Source of the DNA: Rhodoferax sp. BAB1
GTDB taxonomy: Bacteria; Pseudomonadota; Gammaproteobacteria; Burkholderiales; Burkholderiaceae_C
Reading direction: 5' to 3'
Length of the DNA stretch: 64,000 bases
NCBI RefSeq assembly: GCF_013334205.1
Contig: NZ_CP054424.1
Location: 640,001-704,000, forward strand
Shown here: in pieces, positions 62,263 to 64,000 of the stretch
How the letters are laid out: each line of letters opens with the position of its first letter
How positions within the stretch are numbered: position 1 is the stretch's first letter
Notes under the pieces: model-generated
Database searches by the model: none
What the model was told of the DNA's origin: nothing
Seen by the model: the letters and a program-made list of their open reading frames with translations, nothing else
Program-made: the position numbers and the translations under genes

Positions 62263-62727
62263 ATGTACAGCGCCCCAGCGGTTTCATATCCGGTGGGGCG
62301 TTCTTCCATGCGCATGGCTGGTCTGCTCCTGCCCTGGCTGCTGGCGGGGCTGTCCTGCACAGCCTGGGTCCTGCAGTCGGATTCCCGGTCTGCCGTCCAA
62401 GACCTGGCGCTGCTGGGGTGCCTGGGCGGCCTGTGGATGGCTTACCGGTTGGCGCGACGCCTGGACGAGGGCCAGCTGGACTGGGATGGCCAGTCCTGGG
62501 TGTGGGAAATACAGGGACAGCGCCGCATCGGCGAGGTCCGGGCCCGTCTGGACTGGCAGCAGGGCCTGCTGCTGGAGTTCCTGGCGCAGGACGGCCCGGG
62601 TGCCTGGCTCTGGCTGGAACGCAGCAGGGCGCCCCTGCGCTGGGATGAGTTGCGGCGGGCCGTTCATGCGCCTGCGGCAAGGGTGTCGACACCGTCTGCA
62701 ACGGCAGGGCAGGGGGCGGCATGGTGA
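62263..62727 (+). CDS. Small membrane protein between fabF and rpoE, YgfX-like
   Basis: This 154-residue protein has two close hydrophobic helices (MAGLLLPWLLAGLSCTAWVL and VQDLALLGCLGGLWMAYRLA), then a soluble part rich in Trp, Leu and Arg (LDWDGQSWVWEIQGQ). The layout resembles YgfX/CptA-type proteins, but identity is not clear. The ATG at 62308 is an alternative start. The stop overlaps the rpoE start (ATGGTGA), so it belongs to the sigma-E operon. Confidence 0.68.
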   Translation: MYSAPAVSYPVGRSSMRMAGLLLPWLLAGLSCTAWVLQSDSRSAVQDLALLGCLGGLWMAYRLARRLDEGQLDWDGQSWVWEIQGQRRIGEVRARLDWQQGLLLEFLAQDGPGAWLWLERSRAPLRWDELRRAVHAPAARVSTPSATAGQGAAW

Positions 62728-63347
62728 AGGAGGGCGCTGATGCACCCGGTGACAGTGATGTCCAGCTCGTGGAGCGCACGCTGGCTGGTGACGCCCGCGC
62801 TTTTGAGCTGCTGGTCATCAAGTACCAGCGCCGCATCCAGCGCCTGATCGCGCGCATGGTGCGCGACACCGATCTGGTGGAAGACATCGCGCAGGAGACC
62901 TTCATCCGTGCCTACCGGGCACTGCACCAGTTCCGCGGCGATGCCCAGTTCTACACCTGGCTGTACCGGATTGCCGTCAATACGGCCAAAAAGGCCCTGC
63001 TGGATCTCAAGCATGACCCCTTGATCACCGAGGCGGCACTGCGACCCGAGGGTGATGACGATGAAACTTTCCAGCCCGGACGGGAACCAATAGGAGAAGA
63101 AACACCGGAAACCCTGCTGGCAGCGCGCGAAATCGCCACTGCCGTGCAGGCCGCCCTGGAGGCGCTGCCGGAGGACTTGCGGCAGGCCGTGACACTGCGC
63201 GAGATCGAAGGTTTGAGCTATGAGGACATCGCCACCATGATGAATTGTCCGATCGGCACGGTGCGCTCCCGTATTTTCCGGGCGCGTGAGGCGATATCGG
63301 CAAAGGTGCGTCCCATGCTGGAGCGCCAGACAGGCAAACGTTGGTAG
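62721..63347 (+). CDS. rpoE: RNA polymerase sigma-E factor (ECF type)
   Basis: This 208-residue ECF sigma factor has region 2 (AFELLVIKYQRRIQRLIARM, then DLVEDIAQETFIRAYRAL and FYTWLYRIAVNTAKK) and region 4 (LPEDLRQAVTLREIEGLSYE, then CPIGTVRSRIFRARE). It matches RpoE/AlgU, which responds to envelope stress. The anti-sigma gene follows 11 bp later, with an rseB-like start after it. Confidence 0.93.
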   Translation: MVKEGADAPGDSDVQLVERTLAGDARAFELLVIKYQRRIQRLIARMVRDTDLVEDIAQETFIRAYRALHQFRGDAQFYTWLYRIAVNTAKKALLDLKHDPLITEAALRPEGDDDETFQPGREPIGEETPETLLAAREIATAVQAALEALPEDLRQAVTLREIEGLSYEDIATMMNCPIGTVRSRIFRAREAISAKVRPMLERQTGKRW

Positions 63348-63358
63348 GAATGGAAGCG

Positions 63359-63949
63359 ATGCAGGAAACCAAGACACAGCAGACGGAGCAGGACCATGAA
63401 CTGGTGTCGGCATTGGCCGATGGTGAATTGCATGGTGCCGAGTTCACGCGGGCCCTGGCGGTGCTGGCGTCCAGCCCGCAGGCGCAGGCCCATTGGCACA
63501 GCTATCACCTGGTCGGCGATGTCCTGCGGGCGGGCGCTGGCACAGTGGTCGGCGCCCATGATGCTGCGTTCGTGGCGCGCCTGCGCCTGCGACTGCAGCA
63601 GGAGGAAGCTCCTGTCCTGCCGGGCGCCGGGCTTGGCCGCGTCAACGTGCAGCCCAGCGCCAACGACAGCGTCTGGCGCTGGAAGCTGGTGGCCGGCCTG
63701 AGCTCTCTGGCCGTGGTCGCCGTGCTGGGCTGGCAACTGACCGCCCCCTCGCAGCCAGCCGCTCAGATGGCGGCTTCCGAGCCGGCGTCCGTACCGGTGG
63801 CACAGGCGGGTGCTGAAGCGCCCGTCATGATCCGTGATCCTCGGCTGGACCAGTTGATCGCCGCTCACCAGCAACTGGGGGGCACTTCGGCCCTGCAGAT
63901 GCCGGCGGGTTTCCTGCGCAATGCAACCTTCGAGCGCCCGGCGCGCTGA
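63359..63949 (+). CDS. rseA: Anti-sigma-E factor, RseA/MucA family
   Basis: This 196-residue single-pass membrane protein has an N-terminal sigma-binding domain (HELVSALADGELHGAEFTRA, then HWHSYHLVGDVLR), one helix (WKLVAGLSSLAVVAVLGWQL) and a periplasmic tail. The ATG at 63359 has AGGA 9 bp upstream; ATG 63350 and TTG 63341 are in frame but lack a spaced RBS. It holds sigma-E inactive until proteolysis. Confidence 0.87.
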   Translation: MQETKTQQTEQDHELVSALADGELHGAEFTRALAVLASSPQAQAHWHSYHLVGDVLRAGAGTVVGAHDAAFVARLRLRLQQEEAPVLPGAGLGRVNVQPSANDSVWRWKLVAGLSSLAVVAVLGWQLTAPSQPAAQMAASEPASVPVAQAGAEAPVMIRDPRLDQLIAAHQQLGGTSALQMPAGFLRNATFERPAR

Positions 63950-63956
63950 AGCCGGC

Positions 63957-64000
63957 ATGGACATGGTGTCTCCTCTGTCGTTCCTCAACTGGCTGCGCCT
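63957..64000 (+). CDS. Start of a probable rseB/mucB gene (cut by the window edge)
   Basis: Only 14 codons are visible, encoding MDMVSPLSFLNWLR, 7 bp after the rseA stop. The position after rpoE-rseA is where rseB/mucB normally lies, and the start could be that of a signal peptide. The sequence itself is too short to prove it. Confidence 0.45.
   Translation, partial: MDMVSPLSFLNWLR

Overview
The window is high-GC DNA with dense, often overlapping gene organisation. Protein families and housekeeping gene order (rpmF-plsX-fabHDG-acpP-fabF-rpoE-rseA, and rne divergent from rluC) point to a betaproteobacterium of the Burkholderiales, most likely Comamonadaceae. The genus cannot be fixed from sequence alone. 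No rRNA, tRNA, CRISPR array, prophage or transposase gene was seen.

Positions 1-7.6 kb carry signalling genes. There is a partial NarX-type nitrate sensor (minus strand), a UspA protein, and a minus-strand operon encoding an FHA-linked class III adenylate cyclase, a soluble hybrid histidine kinase, an RluA-type pseudouridine synthase and an SDR. A DnaQ-like exonuclease and a stand-alone cyclic-nucleotide-binding protein follow. Two perfect FNR/Dnr-type boxes, at 1316-1329 and 6346-6359, suggest oxygen control of the narX/usp region and of the cyclase operon.

Positions 7.6-15.7 kb hold a cobalamin-binding MerR regulator (LitR/CarH type). It is divergent from an eight-gene plus-strand operon: flavin amine oxidase, DUF1365, cyclopropane-fatty-acid-synthase-like methyltransferase, chalcone-isomerase-like protein, MFS carrier, DUF3833 lipoprotein, SDR and SnoaL-like protein. 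This looks like a light- or photo-oxidative-stress membrane-lipid module, related in content to clusters linked to furan fatty acid synthesis. Two near-identical 6-3-6 inverted repeats lie in the divergent promoter region.

Positions 16.2-41.8 kb form a catabolic island that I read as furan (furfural, HMF, furoate) degradation. It encodes a LysR regulator, an orphan Bug solute-binding protein, UbiD and UbiX (hmfF, hmfG) and a Liv-type ABC transporter with a fused permease-ATPase. Next come a membrane fatty-acid-hydroxylase-like di-iron protein, an SDR, an aldehyde dehydrogenase and an AraC regulator. Then come 2-furoyl-CoA dehydrogenase (hmfA, hmfB, hmfC), furoyl-CoA synthetase (hmfD), 2-oxoglutaroyl-CoA hydrolase (hmfE), a second complete Liv-type transporter and an alpha/beta hydrolase. 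The inferred flow is side-chain oxidation to a furan (di)carboxylate, decarboxylation by UbiD, CoA activation, ring hydroxylation, ring opening and release of 2-oxoglutarate. No HmfH-type oxidase is present; the hydroxylase/SDR/ALDH trio may replace it.

Positions 41.9-64 kb are mostly housekeeping: Nudix hydrolase, MFE-2-type SDR, small DUF1294 and cysteine-rich proteins, gshA, RNase E, RluC, HAD phosphatase, Rieske protein, SppA, an HD-GYP-like protein with a changed HD motif, a tetrapyrrole-methylase-family methyltransferase, Maf, YceD, L32, the fatty acid synthesis operon and the sigma-E locus. Between gshA and a convergent small membrane gene is a roughly 277-bp element with 25-bp perfect terminal inverted repeats and an inner palindrome.
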